A program made the translations under genes and the position numbers. From NCBI RefSeq assembly GCF_014199985.1, contig NZ_JACHOS010000007.1:186001-250000 (forward strand): a DNA stretch of 64,000 bases, in the 5' to 3' direction. The DNA comes from Methylorubrum rhodesianum. GTDB lineage: Bacteria > Pseudomonadota > Alphaproteobacteria > Rhizobiales > Beijerinckiaceae. Under the pieces are notes generated by a model. The model was not told the DNA's origin. It did no database searches and saw nothing but the letters and a program-made list of their open reading frames with translations. This document shows positions 9,040 to 19,866 of the stretch, in pieces. Position 1 is the first letter of the stretch. Every line of letters starts with the position of its first letter.

Positions 9040-9357
9040 TCACCCCGCCTTCTTCGCCGCGTTCCGCTTGCGGGTCTCCGCCGCCTTTTTCGCGGAAGCC
9101 GAGCGTTGCTCCTTGGTGCGCGAGGCCGATGCCGTGCCTCCGGCGCGACCGCCCTTGTGGGCGGCGGGGTGGCCGGTGGAGCGACCGCGGCCCGAGCCGC
9201 CGGGCTTCTTGCCGCCGCCATCGTCCTTGTTCACCGTCGCCCAGGCGCGGGATTCGGCTTCCTTCTCGGGCACGCCGCGCGCCTCGTAGGATTCTGCGAT
9301 GTGCTCCGCCTTGCGGATCTGCTTGTCGGTGTATTTCGACTTGTCGCCCTGAGCCAT
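9040..9357 (-). CDS. small basic protein with histone-H1-like tail ('plasmid stabilisation protein' type)
   Basis: 105 residues. The N-terminal half (MAQGDKSKYTDKQIRKAEHI, then YEARGVPEKEAESRAWATVN) is a conserved helical module that I remember from alphaproteobacterial proteins annotated, without good proof, as plasmid stabilisation proteins. The C-terminal half is low-complexity Lys/Ala/Arg/Gly (GGGKKPGG, KKAAETRKRNAAKKAG), resembling histone H1 tails and likely to bind nucleic acid. Start ATG at 9357. It is downstream of the LOV kinase on the same strand (26-base gap is upstream of its start). There is no sign of a plasmid here, so that name should not be taken as function. Confidence 0.7.
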   Translation of the reverse strand: MAQGDKSKYTDKQIRKAEHIAESYEARGVPEKEAESRAWATVNKDDGGGKKPGGSGRGRSTGHPAAHKGGRAGGTASASRTKEQRSASAKKAAETRKRNAAKKAG

Positions 9358-9383
9358 GCTGCTCTCCCGATATGCCGCGCCGG

Positions 9384-10979
9384 TCAGGTTCGGATCGGCG
9401 CGTCGAGGGCCGCCCGCACGCGCCGGATCAACTCGGCGCGGCGGTACGGCTTGTTCAGAATATCGAACTCCGGACGCTCGATGCCGGTTCGCTCCAGGCT
9501 GGCCTCGGCGTAGCCCGTGGTGAGCAAGATCCTGAGAGCGGGGTGGCGGTGGTGCGCCTCGCGGGCGAGCGACAGGCCGTCCATGCCGCCCGGCATGATC
9601 AGGTCGGAGAAGAGCAGGTCGATTTCCGGGTGGTCCCCCAGGATCTCCAGGGCCTCGCGGCCGTGGCGGGCCATCAGGGTGCCGTAGCCGTAATCGCGCA
9701 GGATCCCCCGGGCGAGTTCGGCGACGTCGGGGCGATCGTCCACGATCAGGATCGTCTCCGTGCCCGGCCGCTCCTCGGCCGAGGGCGGCTCCTGGCTCGG
9801 CTCGTCCCCTTCCTCGGTCGCCGGAAAGGACAGACGCACGGTCGTCCCCTCCCCCATCACCGACTCGATCTGCGCGAAGCCGCCCGATTGCTTGGCGAAG
9901 CCGTAGACCATCGACAGCCCGAGCCCCGTGCCCTTGCCCTCCTCCTTCGTGGTGAAGAACGGATCCATCACCCGCGCGAGCATATCCGAGGGGATGCCGG
10001 AGCCGGTATCGGTCACTGCGACGCTGACGAGGCGGCCCATACCGTCGGGGCGGCCGGTGTCCTCGTTGCGGGTCGTGATCGTCACGCGTCCGCCGTCCGG
10101 CATCGCATCGCGGGCATTGATGAGCACGTTGAGCAGGGCGACTTCGGCCTGGGTCCGATCGATCCGGCAGGTGCGGAGATCGGGGGCGAGATCGGTCTCG
10201 ATCGTCACCGCGTCGCCCAGCGTGCGCGCCGCAAGCTCCTTCATCTCGGAGACGAGGTCGTTGAGGTTGAGGGTTCGCCCGACGAGACGCTGCTTGCGGG
10301 CAAAGGCGAGCAATTGCTGCGTCAGCGTCGAAGCCCGCTCCGCCGCCTCGCGGATGTTGCCGACGGCGCGCCCCATGCGACCCGGGTCGGCATCCGGCCG
10401 CTCGAGATTGGTCGCGAGCGAGTCGGCGTAGCCCAGGATGACCTGGAGCAGGTTGTTGAAGTCGTGGGCGATGCCCCCGGTCAGTTGCCCGATCGCCTCC
10501 ATCTTCTGCGCCTGACGCAGCGAGTCCTCGGCGATCCGGCGGCGGGTGATGTCGAGCTGCGAGCCGAAGAAGTACACAAGGTCGCCGGCCGCGTTGTAGA
10601 CCGGGCTCACGAACAGCGCGTTCCAGAAGGGCGAGCCGTCCTTGCGGTAGTTCAGGATCTCGGTGGCGATGTCGCGGCGGGCTGCGACGGCCTCGCGCAC
10701 CTGCGCCCGGGTCGCCGGATCGGTCTCGGGGCCCTGGAGGAAGCGGCAATTGCGGCCGATCACCTCCTCCCTTGCGTAGCCCGTCATCTCCAGGAAGGCT
10801 TGGTTCACGAAAACGATCGGGTGGTCGTCCTTGTTGGGGTCGACCACCACCATCGGCATACGGGTCATGGAGACGGCCGCGAAGAAGATGCCGCTGCCGG
10901 GGTCGAACTCGTGCCCGGCCGCACCGGCCTCGACGCTCGGATGGTCGCCGTGGGGTCTTTTCTCGGGGATGTCGATCAT
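9384..10979 (-). CDS. LOV-domain hybrid histidine kinase with C-terminal receiver (putative blue-light sensor)
   Basis: 531 residues, soluble. The LOV/PAS domain at about 31-150 carries [13 protein letters not shown], with C78 as the expected flavin-adduct cysteine and the flavin-contacting N/R/Q around it. HisKA follows with phosphoacceptor H172 in [12 protein letters not shown]. The ATPase domain has N290-region [20 protein letters not shown] and [11 protein letters not shown]. The receiver at about 408-525 has DD414-415, phospho-Asp D459 and K510. This architecture matches the LOV-HK-REC proteins of Pseudomonas syringae type, so blue light through FMN is the likely input. The partner response protein is not adjacent. 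It lies downstream of glgX on the same strand (169-base gap). Confidence 0.9.
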   Translation of the reverse strand: MIDIPEKRPHGDHPSVEAGAAGHEFDPGSGIFFAAVSMTRMPMVVVDPNKDDHPIVFVNQAFLEMTGYAREEVIGRNCRFLQGPETDPATRAQVREAVAARRDIATEILNYRKDGSPFWNALFVSPVYNAAGDLVYFFGSQLDITRRRIAEDSLRQAQKMEAIGQLTGGIAHDFNNLLQVILGYADSLATNLERPDADPGRMGRAVGNIREAAERASTLTQQLLAFARKQRLVGRTLNLNDLVSEMKELAARTLGDAVTIETDLAPDLRTCRIDRTQAEVALLNVLINARDAMPDGGRVTITTRNEDTGRPDGMGRLVSVAVTDTGSGIPSDMLARVMDPFFTTKEEGKGTGLGLSMVYGFAKQSGGFAQIESVMGEGTTVRLSFPATEEGDEPSQEPPSAEERPGTETILIVDDRPDVAELARGILRDYGYGTLMARHGREALEILGDHPEIDLLFSDLIMPGGMDGLSLAREAHHRHPALRILLTTGYAEASLERTGIERPEFDILNKPYRRAELIRRVRAALDAPIRT

Positions 10980-11148
10980 GCGGACCCGCGGCGTGGCGTG
11001 ATGGTCGAGGCCACCGGCGTCGCCGCCGCCTCCTCACTGCTGCAGAGTAGAGCGTCGAGCCGAACGATGAGCCTCAGCCTCGGCAGAAAGACGATGCAAA
11101 GTCTAGGGTGGGAGAGACCGCCCGCACAGGGTGGCCCCTCCCCCGGCG

Positions 11149-13419
<2,271 letters not shown>

Positions 13420-13656
13420 CGTCGTCCCATTCTCGCTGGTGGCGGCCCCCGCGGGTCCGGCCGGACTCTGAACGTTCACGGAACCGCGAAGCTCCGTGCC
13501 GGCTGACGCGGCGCAGCAAATTTTTCCCGATCCGCTGCGCGCTGCAGCGGCTGTGGTCGGCCGATATGGTAGCCTTGGACGAAACTCGCGTTGGAGGCTG
13601 GCGTTGCAACGCGCTCCATCGATCGGAATGGACAGGTCCGTGAGGGACAATCGCCG

Positions 13657-14436
13657 ATGACCGAAGACCCCGAACGCCGGCCCACCGGCCTTCAATCCCT
13701 GGCCGAACGGCACGGCGTGAGTCTTGAGGCGGTGCGCCACCTCCTGAGGGCCCTCCAATCGGGTCAGGGCAATATGGCCCAGTTCGACCATCCCGATCTC
13801 GGCGGCTTCGGCCAGTGGTCGCGCGGCGGCATGGTGATGGTCGGCTCCATGAACGACCACGCCCTGAAGGCGCGGGTCGACGCCCTCTGCACCGAACTCG
13901 CCGCGGCCCTTCCGCTCTCCGGCTTACGCGAGGAGGCCTCGGGGAACTGGTGGCCGGACAGCCTCGGCCTCCCGTCGAGCGCGGGGGCGCAGAACGGGAT
14001 GCGCTACGCTTTCTTCCCCGAGAAACGGCGGCTCGCCGTCGAGACGAATGGGCGGCTCGCCCTCTACGACACCGCCGAGCGCATCGTCACCGGCGCGAGC
14101 CAGCAGCAGGGCGGGACCTCATCGCTGCGCTTCAGCGGCCCGCAGGGGAGTTTTTCGCTGGAGGATCTGACGCCGGTCGAGCCGGAGGCGGCATCGAAGC
14201 CGTCGGCACCGACGGGCGCGGGCTCGTCGGCGTCGTCGGCCGTATCTTCGTCCGCCTTTGCGGGCCGTCCGGGCGCACCCGAGCCCGCCATCCATCGGCA
14301 GGGGGCGGTCGCATCGGGCTCAGGCTCCACCGACGTGCTCTCCATCCTCGAACGGCTGGCCGAACTGCACAAGAAGGGCGTGCTGACCGACGCGGAATTT
14401 TCGAGCAAGAAGGCGGAGCTGCTGGCGCGGCTCTGA
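13657..14436 (+). CDS. SHOCT domain-containing protein, unknown function
   Basis: 259 residues. The N-terminal 40 residues (SLAERHGVSLEAVRHLLRAL) look like a helix-turn-helix-type segment. The middle (about 45-175) is a globular domain with repeated aromatic strands. A low-complexity Ser/Ala/Pro linker follows, and the last 30 residues (ILERLAELHKKGVLTDAEF...KKAELLARL) are a clear SHOCT motif, a short C-terminal helical pair common in regulators and envelope proteins. No signal peptide or membrane segment. Start ATG 13657 follows TGAGGGAC. Function unknown. Confidence 0.7.
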   Translation: MTEDPERRPTGLQSLAERHGVSLEAVRHLLRALQSGQGNMAQFDHPDLGGFGQWSRGGMVMVGSMNDHALKARVDALCTELAAALPLSGLREEASGNWWPDSLGLPSSAGAQNGMRYAFFPEKRRLAVETNGRLALYDTAERIVTGASQQQGGTSSLRFSGPQGSFSLEDLTPVEPEAASKPSAPTGAGSSASSAVSSSAFAGRPGAPEPAIHRQGAVASGSGSTDVLSILERLAELHKKGVLTDAEFSSKKAELLARL

Positions 14437-14619
14437 AGCCCTCTGCGTCATGGCAAGGCGCGACCGTCCCGGGCTCGGCCGATACTGAGGGAGCGCGCCG
14501 CTGGATCGCCCCGCATTCGCTCGCGATGGCGGGATCCGCCCCGGTGGCCGCCGATCCTCCGGCGCGGGCCTGTCGCCGCAGGCCCCGGCGGCGCGCGGCG
14601 GCCGCCCTAGATCCGGGAC

Positions 14620-15684
14620 ATGGCCCCGCGCGACCTCATCGACATCGACCGCATCTTCCACGAACCCGCGGTCGCCGATTTCCCACGCGGGCGGGAGATC
14701 CTGGCCCGCTACCCGAACGCGGAGCGGATCGAGGTCCCCTCGCACTGGAATATCCCGGAGCTGCACGGGAACGAAGGCTCGGTCGAGGATTGGGTGCGGA
14801 TCAAGCGCTCGACGCTGGTGCTCGGCGTGAAGAAGGGACTCGCGATGCGGCCCAACGGCCGCTCCGCCCACTTCATCGCGCCCTCCACCTCGAACGGCTG
14901 CGCCATGTCCTGTTCCTATTGCTACGTGCCACGCCGCAAGGGCTTCTCGAACCCGATCTCGCTGTTCGTGAACGTCGAGGCGGTCTGTGCGGCGATCGCC
15001 CGCCACGCGGGCAAGCAGGGTGCGCTGCCCGAGCCCGACCAGATCGACCCCGAGGCCTGGGTCTACGATCTCGGCGAGAACGGCGACCTCTCCGTCGATG
15101 CGATGATCTGCGACAACGTCCGCGATCTCGTCGCGCTGTTTCGCGGGCTGCCCAACGCCAAGGGCTCGTTCGCGACCAAGGCCGTGAACCGGGATCTCCT
15201 CGCCTACGATCCGCAGGGGCGCACCCGTATCCGCTTCTCTCTGATGCCGGCCCGGATCGCCCGCATCGTCGATGTCCGCACCGCGCCGATTCCCGAGCGG
15301 ATCGCCGCGATCGACGACTTCCTGAGGGCCGGCTACGAGGTGCACGTCAATTTCTCGCCCGTCATCCTCTACGAGGGTTGGGAGGCGGATTGGGCGGCCC
15401 TGTTCGACGCGATCGACGGCACGATCTCGGAGGCGGCCAAAGCCCAGCTCGCCTGCGAGATCATCATGCTGACCCACAATGCCGGCCTGCACGCGGTCAA
15501 TCTCGGCTGGCACCCCAAAGCCGAGGATCTGCTCTGGCGGCCGGACATCCAGGAGTCGAAGCGGTCCGAGGGCGGCGGCGAGAACCTGCGCTACCGCACC
15601 GGCTGGAAGGGAAAATGGCTCGCCCGGTTCAGGGCGCTGCTCGCCGAGCGGATGCCCTATTGCCGGGTCCGTTACGCGTTCTGA
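14620..15684 (+). CDS. spore photoproduct lyase-like radical SAM protein (non-sporulator family)
   Basis: 354 residues. The radical SAM cluster is C94-x3-C98-x2-C101 (NGCAMSCSYCYVP), and neighbouring residues match SplB-type enzymes, which repair the UV thymine dimer of spore DNA. Other family blocks are WVYDLGENGDLSVDA and FSLMPARIARIVDVRTAP. The organism does not sporulate; a distinct SPL-related family is known in alphaproteobacteria, and this belongs to it. I do not find a cysteine at the spacing of the B. subtilis C141 hydrogen donor, so the true reaction is uncertain. The deaminase gene follows after 11 bases. Confidence 0.83.
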   Translation: MAPRDLIDIDRIFHEPAVADFPRGREILARYPNAERIEVPSHWNIPELHGNEGSVEDWVRIKRSTLVLGVKKGLAMRPNGRSAHFIAPSTSNGCAMSCSYCYVPRRKGFSNPISLFVNVEAVCAAIARHAGKQGALPEPDQIDPEAWVYDLGENGDLSVDAMICDNVRDLVALFRGLPNAKGSFATKAVNRDLLAYDPQGRTRIRFSLMPARIARIVDVRTAPIPERIAAIDDFLRAGYEVHVNFSPVILYEGWEADWAALFDAIDGTISEAAKAQLACEIIMLTHNAGLHAVNLGWHPKAEDLLWRPDIQESKRSEGGGENLRYRTGWKGKWLARFRALLAERMPYCRVRYAF

Positions 15685-15695
15685 GGAGGAGACGA

Positions 15696-16157
15696 ATGCC
15701 GGATCACGAGAAGTATCTGCGCGAGGCGACCGAACTGGCCCTCGCCAACGTCGCCGAGGGCGGCCGCCCCTACGGTGCGGTCATCGTGCGGGAGGGCGAG
15801 GTCGTGGCGCGGGCGGCCAACCGCATCCACGCCACCAACGATCCGAGCGACCACGCCGAGATGGTGGCGATCCGCGCGGCGAGTCAGCGGCTCGGCCGGC
15901 CCAAGCTCGACGATTGCATCGTCTACGCCAGCGGGCGGCCCTGTCCGATGTGTCACGCGGCGATGCGGCTCGCCGGGGTGAAACAGGGCTACTTCGCCTT
16001 CACCGCCGAGGAAGCCGAAGCGGAAGGGTTGCTCAGCGCCGGGATCTACGCCGAGCTGTGCCGGCCGCTCGAAGAGCAGCCGATGCAGGTGCGCCACCAA
16101 CCGCTTCCCGATCAGCCGAGCCCCTACCGCGCCTGGGCAGAGCGGAAGGGGCCGTGA
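15696..16157 (+). CDS. nucleoside/base deaminase (CDA fold, guanine deaminase-like)
   Basis: 153 residues, zinc-dependent cytidine/deoxycytidylate deaminase fold. The zinc and catalytic motifs are H-A-E in SDHAEMVAI and P-C-x2-C in RPCPMCHAAM. The domain-swapped C-terminal portion and overall length fit the GuaD/TadA-like group that deaminates guanine or other bases. The substrate cannot be read from sequence. A strong ribosome site GAGGAGGA overlaps the stop of the SPL-like gene 11 bases upstream, so the two are almost certainly cotranscribed. It converges on the complex I subunit gene. Confidence 0.82.
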   Translation: MPDHEKYLREATELALANVAEGGRPYGAVIVREGEVVARAANRIHATNDPSDHAEMVAIRAASQRLGRPKLDDCIVYASGRPCPMCHAAMRLAGVKQGYFAFTAEEAEAEGLLSAGIYAELCRPLEEQPMQVRHQPLPDQPSPYRAWAERKGP

Positions 16158-16166
16158 GGTCTGGAC

Positions 16167-16478
16167 TCAGTGGGTCCAGGGCGCGGTACGGTTGAACTTG
16201 AAGTTGTCCGAGTAGGACAGGCCCTTGCGCGCGATCGGCGGCGGCGTCTCCTCGACCCGGTAGGCGATGCCCGCCGACTTGGCGTAGGCCACTGCCTCCT
16301 CGGAGGTGTCGAATTCGAGCCGCACCTGCTGCAGCATGTCGGAGGAGCCGGTCCAGCCCATCAGCGGATCGGTCTCGCGGGGTTCGGTCTGGTCGAACTC
16401 CAGCACCCATTGCTTGGTGCGGGCGAGCCCGGACTGCGTGGGATCCTTGGCGGGACGGTAGATGCGGGCGCTCGGCAT
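16167..16478 (-). CDS. complex I accessory subunit, NDUFS4 (18 kDa)-like
   Basis: 103 residues of the ETC complex I conserved-region family, found in alphaproteobacterial and mitochondrial NADH:ubiquinone oxidoreductase. Diagnostic sequence: ARIYRPAKDPTQSGLARTKQ, the central DPLMGWTGSSDMLQQVRLEF, and the terminal YSDNFKFNRTAPWTH. It associates with the peripheral arm of complex I on the cytoplasmic side. Start ATG 16478 (MPSARIYRP); the open frame continues upstream only because it reads through the tRNA gene. It is transcribed just downstream of tRNA-Pro on the same strand. Confidence 0.88.
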   Translation of the reverse strand: MPSARIYRPAKDPTQSGLARTKQWVLEFDQTEPRETDPLMGWTGSSDMLQQVRLEFDTSEEAVAYAKSAGIAYRVEETPPPIARKGLSYSDNFKFNRTAPWTH

Positions 16479-16506
16479 CGGACGGCTGACGTCTCCGGGG
16501 AAGGTA

Positions 16507-16583
16507 TGGTCGGGGCGATAGGATTCGAACCTACGACCCTCTGCTCCCAAAGCAGATGCGCTACCAGACTGCGCTACACCCCG
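16507..16583 (-). tRNA. tRNA-Pro (anticodon TGG)
   Basis: 77-base gene read on the minus strand, with CCA encoded at its end (16507-16509). The acceptor stem is CGGGGTG with CGCCCCG (one G-T pair). The D arm is AGCGCAGTCTGGTAGCGC, the anticodon stem-loop TCTGC-TTTGGGA-GCAGA gives TGG, and the T loop contains GGTTCGAATCC. This decodes CCA and, by wobble, other proline codons. Confidence 0.97.
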
Positions 16584-16646
16584 ACGCTGCGACGGAGATA
16601 CCGCCTCGGCTCCCGGCCGGCAAGGCGCCACCGGGCGTAAGGGCCG

Positions 16647-16862
16647 TCAGACGAGGATGTCGAGGACGCGCTTCTCGGACTCAATCGAGGATTTCAGCAC
16701 CGCCGTGTTCACGGAAACGCCGAACGAGGCCGAGGCCAGATCAGTGACGGCCGTGACCGGCTCGGCGGCGGATCGAGGCGAAACGGCGCGGGCGGCCGCT
16801 CCGTCGAAGCGCTGCAGCGCCGCGCTCAGGGCCGCCGAACTCGTGGAGACTGCCGAGACCAT
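16647..16862 (-). CDS. small conserved helical protein, unknown
   Basis: 71 residues, MVSAVSTSSAALSAALQRFD at the start and LKSSIESEKRVLDILV at the end. It is Ala/Ser/Val-rich, probably two amphipathic helices, with no signal peptide. The end pattern (VLK...E..VLDIL) recalls the short putative motility protein family YjfB, but the resemblance is weak. A good ribosome site (GAAGGACGG) precedes the ATG at 16862. It lies upstream of tRNA-Pro on the same strand and diverges from the GST gene. Function unknown. Confidence 0.6.
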   Translation of the reverse strand: MVSAVSTSSAALSAALQRFDGAAARAVSPRSAAEPVTAVTDLASASFGVSVNTAVLKSSIESEKRVLDILV

Positions 16863-17032
16863 GAACCGTCCTTCGTGCGTCTCGGCAGCAAAGCACGGGA
16901 AAGGTAAAGGACATCCTCCGCGAGCGGACGCATAGCCCCGTCCCGACCGCGGCTTGATCGGATCGCTCGACGAACCCACTTCGCCGCAAGTCGGAGGGCC
17001 CGCCGGTGCGGGCGCGGAGACGAGGCGTAACA

Positions 17033-17740
17033 ATGATCGATCTGTACTACTGGCCGACCCCGAACGGCCACAAGGTGACGATGTTCCTGGAGGAGGCCGG
17101 CCTCCCCTACACCATCCACCCTGTGGATATCGGCAAGGGCGCCCAGTTCGAGCCGTCCTTCCTGAAAATCGCACCGAACAACCGCATGCCGGCCATCGTC
17201 GATCAGGCTCCTGCGGATGGGGGCGGGCCGGTCTCGCTGTTCGAGTCGGGCGCGATCCTGCTCTATCTCGCCGAGAAGACCGGGCGCTTCCTCCCCGCCG
17301 ACCTCCGCGGCCGGGCCGAGACCCTGCAATGGCTGTTCTGGCAGATGGGCGGCCTCGGGCCGATGCTCGGCCAGAATCATCATTTCTCGCAATACGCGCC
17401 CGAGAAAATTCCCTACGCCATCGACCGCTACGTGAAGGAGACGAACCGGCTCTACGGCGTGCTCGACCGGCGGCTCGCCGACCGCGAATTCGTCGCCGGC
17501 GCCGGCTACACCATCGCCGACATGGCCGCCTATCCCTGGATCGTGCCGTGGGAGAAGCAGGGTCAGCGGCTCGACGATCATCCGAACCTGAAGCGCTGGT
17601 TCGAGGCGATCGCGGATCGCCCCGCCACCAAGGCGGCCTACGCGCGCGCGGCCGAGGTCAACCCGAACCACGGCCAGCCGATGAGCGAGGACGCCAAGCG
17701 GGTGATGTTCGGCCAGACCGCGTCGAACACCAATCGCTGA
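17033..17740 (+). CDS. glutathione S-transferase, YfcG/YghU (Nu-class) type disulfide reductase
   Basis: 235 residues. The N-terminal thioredoxin-like domain begins MIDLYYWPTPNGHKVTMFLE; T9 and N11 in TPNGHK are the glutathione-contacting residues typical of the Nu class, in which the usual Tyr/Ser/Cys is replaced. SGAILLYLAEKTGRF is the gamma-glutamyl site, and the helical C-terminal domain is complete. These proteins have disulfide-bond reductase activity towards small disulfides and bind two glutathiones. ATG at 17033 is chosen because it puts the first beta strand at the start. Converges with the next gene with a 3-base gap. Confidence 0.87.
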   Translation: MIDLYYWPTPNGHKVTMFLEEAGLPYTIHPVDIGKGAQFEPSFLKIAPNNRMPAIVDQAPADGGGPVSLFESGAILLYLAEKTGRFLPADLRGRAETLQWLFWQMGGLGPMLGQNHHFSQYAPEKIPYAIDRYVKETNRLYGVLDRRLADREFVAGAGYTIADMAAYPWIVPWEKQGQRLDDHPNLKRWFEAIADRPATKAAYARAAEVNPNHGQPMSEDAKRVMFGQTASNTNR

Positions 17741-17743
17741 GAC

Positions 17744-18610
17744 CTACCGCCCGCTGCGCCGGGCGGCCACCGTGGCAAGACTGGCAAAATCCTTGTCGCC
17801 GTCGCCGTGGGCGATGGCGTCGAGGAGGTTGTCGCGCAGCACGCTGGCGAAGGGCATCGGCACGTTGACCGCCTCGCCCGCAGCCAGCGCGAGGCGGACA
17901 TCCTTGAGCCCGAGCCGGATGGTGAAGCCCGGCGGCTCGTAGCGGCCCGCCATGATCATCGCGCCGTAGTTCTTGTAGACCGGCGAGGCGAACAGGGTGC
18001 TGGTGAGCATCTCCAGCACGTCGGCGCCCGCGATGCCGTGCCCCTCGGCGAAGGCGGCTGCCTCCCCCATCGCCTCGATGGCCGAGACCAGCATGAAGTT
18101 GCCCGCGAGCTTCACGGCGTTGGCCCGCTCAGGCTCCGCGCCGAAGCGCCAGGTCTTGCTGCCCATGGCGTCGAACAGCGGCTGCACCCGCGCGATCGCC
18201 GCATCGTCACCCGCGGCGATGATGTTGAGCGCGCCGTTCGAAGCCGCGTCCGGCCGGCCGAAGACCGGGGCGGAGACGTAGGGCACGCCCGCGCGTCCGT
18301 GGACCGCCGCCAGTTCCTTGGCGAGCGCCACCGAGATCGTCGACATGCCGACATGCACACCCGGCCGCTGGCCGGAATCGAGCAGCCCGCCCTCGATGGT
18401 CACGGCGCGCAGGGCCGCGTCGTCGGCGAGCATGGTGATCGCGGCATCCCCGGAAAAGGCCTCGGCGGCGCTCGCCACGGGCTCGGCGCCCTCGACTGCC
18501 CGCGCCGCTTCCGGCGAGCGGTTCCAGACCCGTACCCGGTGCCCCGCCGCGACGAGCCGCGCCGCCATGGCCCGGCCCATGCGGCCGAGCCCGATGAAAC
18601 CGACATCCAT
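17744..18610 (-). CDS. NAD(P)-dependent beta-hydroxyacid dehydrogenase (HIBADH/glyoxylate reductase type)
   Basis: 288 residues. The N-terminal nucleotide site is VGFIGLGRMGRAMA. The substrate loop SAPVFGRPDAASNGAL follows, and the catalytic lysine is in NAVKLAGNFM. The helical C-terminal domain is complete. Members reduce or oxidise 3-hydroxyisobutyrate, tartronate semialdehyde, glyoxylate or succinic semialdehyde. The R after G in GRPDAA and the lack of the S-G-G-x-x-G signature of strict 3-hydroxyisobutyrate dehydrogenases favour the glyoxylate/succinic-semialdehyde reductase branch. Start ATG at 18610. Followed after 34 bases upstream-side by the alpha/beta hydrolase on the same strand. 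Confidence 0.84.
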   Translation of the reverse strand: MDVGFIGLGRMGRAMAARLVAAGHRVRVWNRSPEAARAVEGAEPVASAAEAFSGDAAITMLADDAALRAVTIEGGLLDSGQRPGVHVGMSTISVALAKELAAVHGRAGVPYVSAPVFGRPDAASNGALNIIAAGDDAAIARVQPLFDAMGSKTWRFGAEPERANAVKLAGNFMLVSAIEAMGEAAAFAEGHGIAGADVLEMLTSTLFASPVYKNYGAMIMAGRYEPPGFTIRLGLKDVRLALAAGEAVNVPMPFASVLRDNLLDAIAHGDGDKDFASLATVAARRSGR

Positions 18611-18644
18611 CGCTCTCTCCCGATCTCGATCCAGCGCGGCCCGC

Positions 18645-19655
18645 TCAATGCGTGTTGATGAATTCGAGCGTCAGCGCGTTGAACATCTCGGTCGCCTCCA
18701 TGTGGACGAGGTGGCCGACATTGTTGATCACTTCGGCCTTGCCGTTCGGCATCCGGCCGGCGAGGGCACGGGCGTGCCCCGTATTGTCACCCATGCCGGA
18801 GCGCATCTCGGCCGGTGCGAAGCCCTTGCCGGGGGCGTTGTGGTCGTTGGCGCCCATGATGAACAGGGTCGGCGCCTTCACCAGAGGGATCTCATGGACC
18901 ACCGGCTGGCCCCAGATCATCTGGTAGGAGTTCACGAAGGACTTGAGCCAGCGCGGATACTCGCCCGAGCCCTTCACCCGCTCGCGGATCGACACGAACG
19001 GCTCGATCGCCGAGGCGGGGATCGAGAGCGCGTAGCTCGTCATCAGCTGCTTGCGATAGGCGTCGGCGCTGAGATCGCCCTCGCGGGCGAGCAGCGTCTC
19101 GTCGGGGACCGGAGGCACGGTGAAGCGGTAATCCTCGAGCCCGATCGGCGCCTCCAACACGAGGCTGTTGACCCGCTGCGGATAGCTTCGCGCGAGCCGG
19201 ACCGCGAGCATGCCGCCCATCGAATGGGCCACCACGTCGAAGCGGGAGATCTTGAGGCTGTCGGCGAGCGCGATCGTGTCGGCGGCCATCCGGTCGAAGG
19301 TGAAGGCGCCCACCGGCTTGGAGGACTTGCCGAAGCCGAGCTGGTCCGGGACCACCACGCGGTAGCCCGCGTTCGAGAGGGCGCGGATCACCGGCTCCCA
19401 GTAGCTCGAAGGAAAGTTGCGCCCGTGCAGCAGCAGCACCGTGCGGCCGTTGGCGTTCTCGGCGGCCGGAACATCCATGTAGGCGAGGCGCTGCGCTTCG
19501 CCGTCGCGCGTCAGCGGCAGGAATCGCACCGGAAAGGGATAGGCGAAGCCTTCGAGGCCGATGCCGAGCGGCGTCTGTTCCTGAGCACGCGCGGCGACCG
19601 GCGTCAGCGTCAAGAGCGGCGTGAGAAGGAGCGCGAGGAAGGGGTGGGCACGCAT
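18645..19655 (-). CDS. exported alpha/beta-fold hydrolase
   Basis: 336 residues. The signal peptide is MRAHPFLALLLTPLLTLTPV with probable cleavage at ARA-QE, so the enzyme is periplasmic. The alpha/beta-hydrolase core contains the oxyanion segment LLLHGRNFPSSYW, the nucleophile serine in VAHSMGGML, an acid in MGANDHNAPG, and the catalytic histidine in NNVGHLVHMEA. It resembles epoxide hydrolase or haloperoxidase-like esterases; the substrate is unknown. Start at 19655; the in-frame ATG at 19682 would put charged residues before the signal peptide. Shares strand with the dehydrogenase downstream. Confidence 0.83.
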   Translation of the reverse strand: MRAHPFLALLLTPLLTLTPVAARAQEQTPLGIGLEGFAYPFPVRFLPLTRDGEAQRLAYMDVPAAENANGRTVLLLHGRNFPSSYWEPVIRALSNAGYRVVVPDQLGFGKSSKPVGAFTFDRMAADTIALADSLKISRFDVVAHSMGGMLAVRLARSYPQRVNSLVLEAPIGLEDYRFTVPPVPDETLLAREGDLSADAYRKQLMTSYALSIPASAIEPFVSIRERVKGSGEYPRWLKSFVNSYQMIWGQPVVHEIPLVKAPTLFIMGANDHNAPGKGFAPAEMRSGMGDNTGHARALAGRMPNGKAEVINNVGHLVHMEATEMFNALTLEFINTH

Positions 19656-19866
19656 AGACACTTCGTCTCCGGTGGCCGGCATTCAGGAAAAGACGATACA
19701 GACACACGAAACTTGAGCGCGGCGCCGCGGGCTCGGACGACTCGGCGTCGCTGATCGGTCATTTCGGGCTCTACCCCAACGGCGTGCCGGTGCCGAGGCT
19801 CAGCGCCCCGTCCGGTGAGGGACAGATAGGGCGGATCGGCAGCCTGCAAGCTCCGGATGGTGGACG

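Noticed and set aside
16507-16583. tRNA-Pro as an integration (att) site
   Set aside because: No integrase, direct repeat of the tRNA end, or island-like genes follow it.
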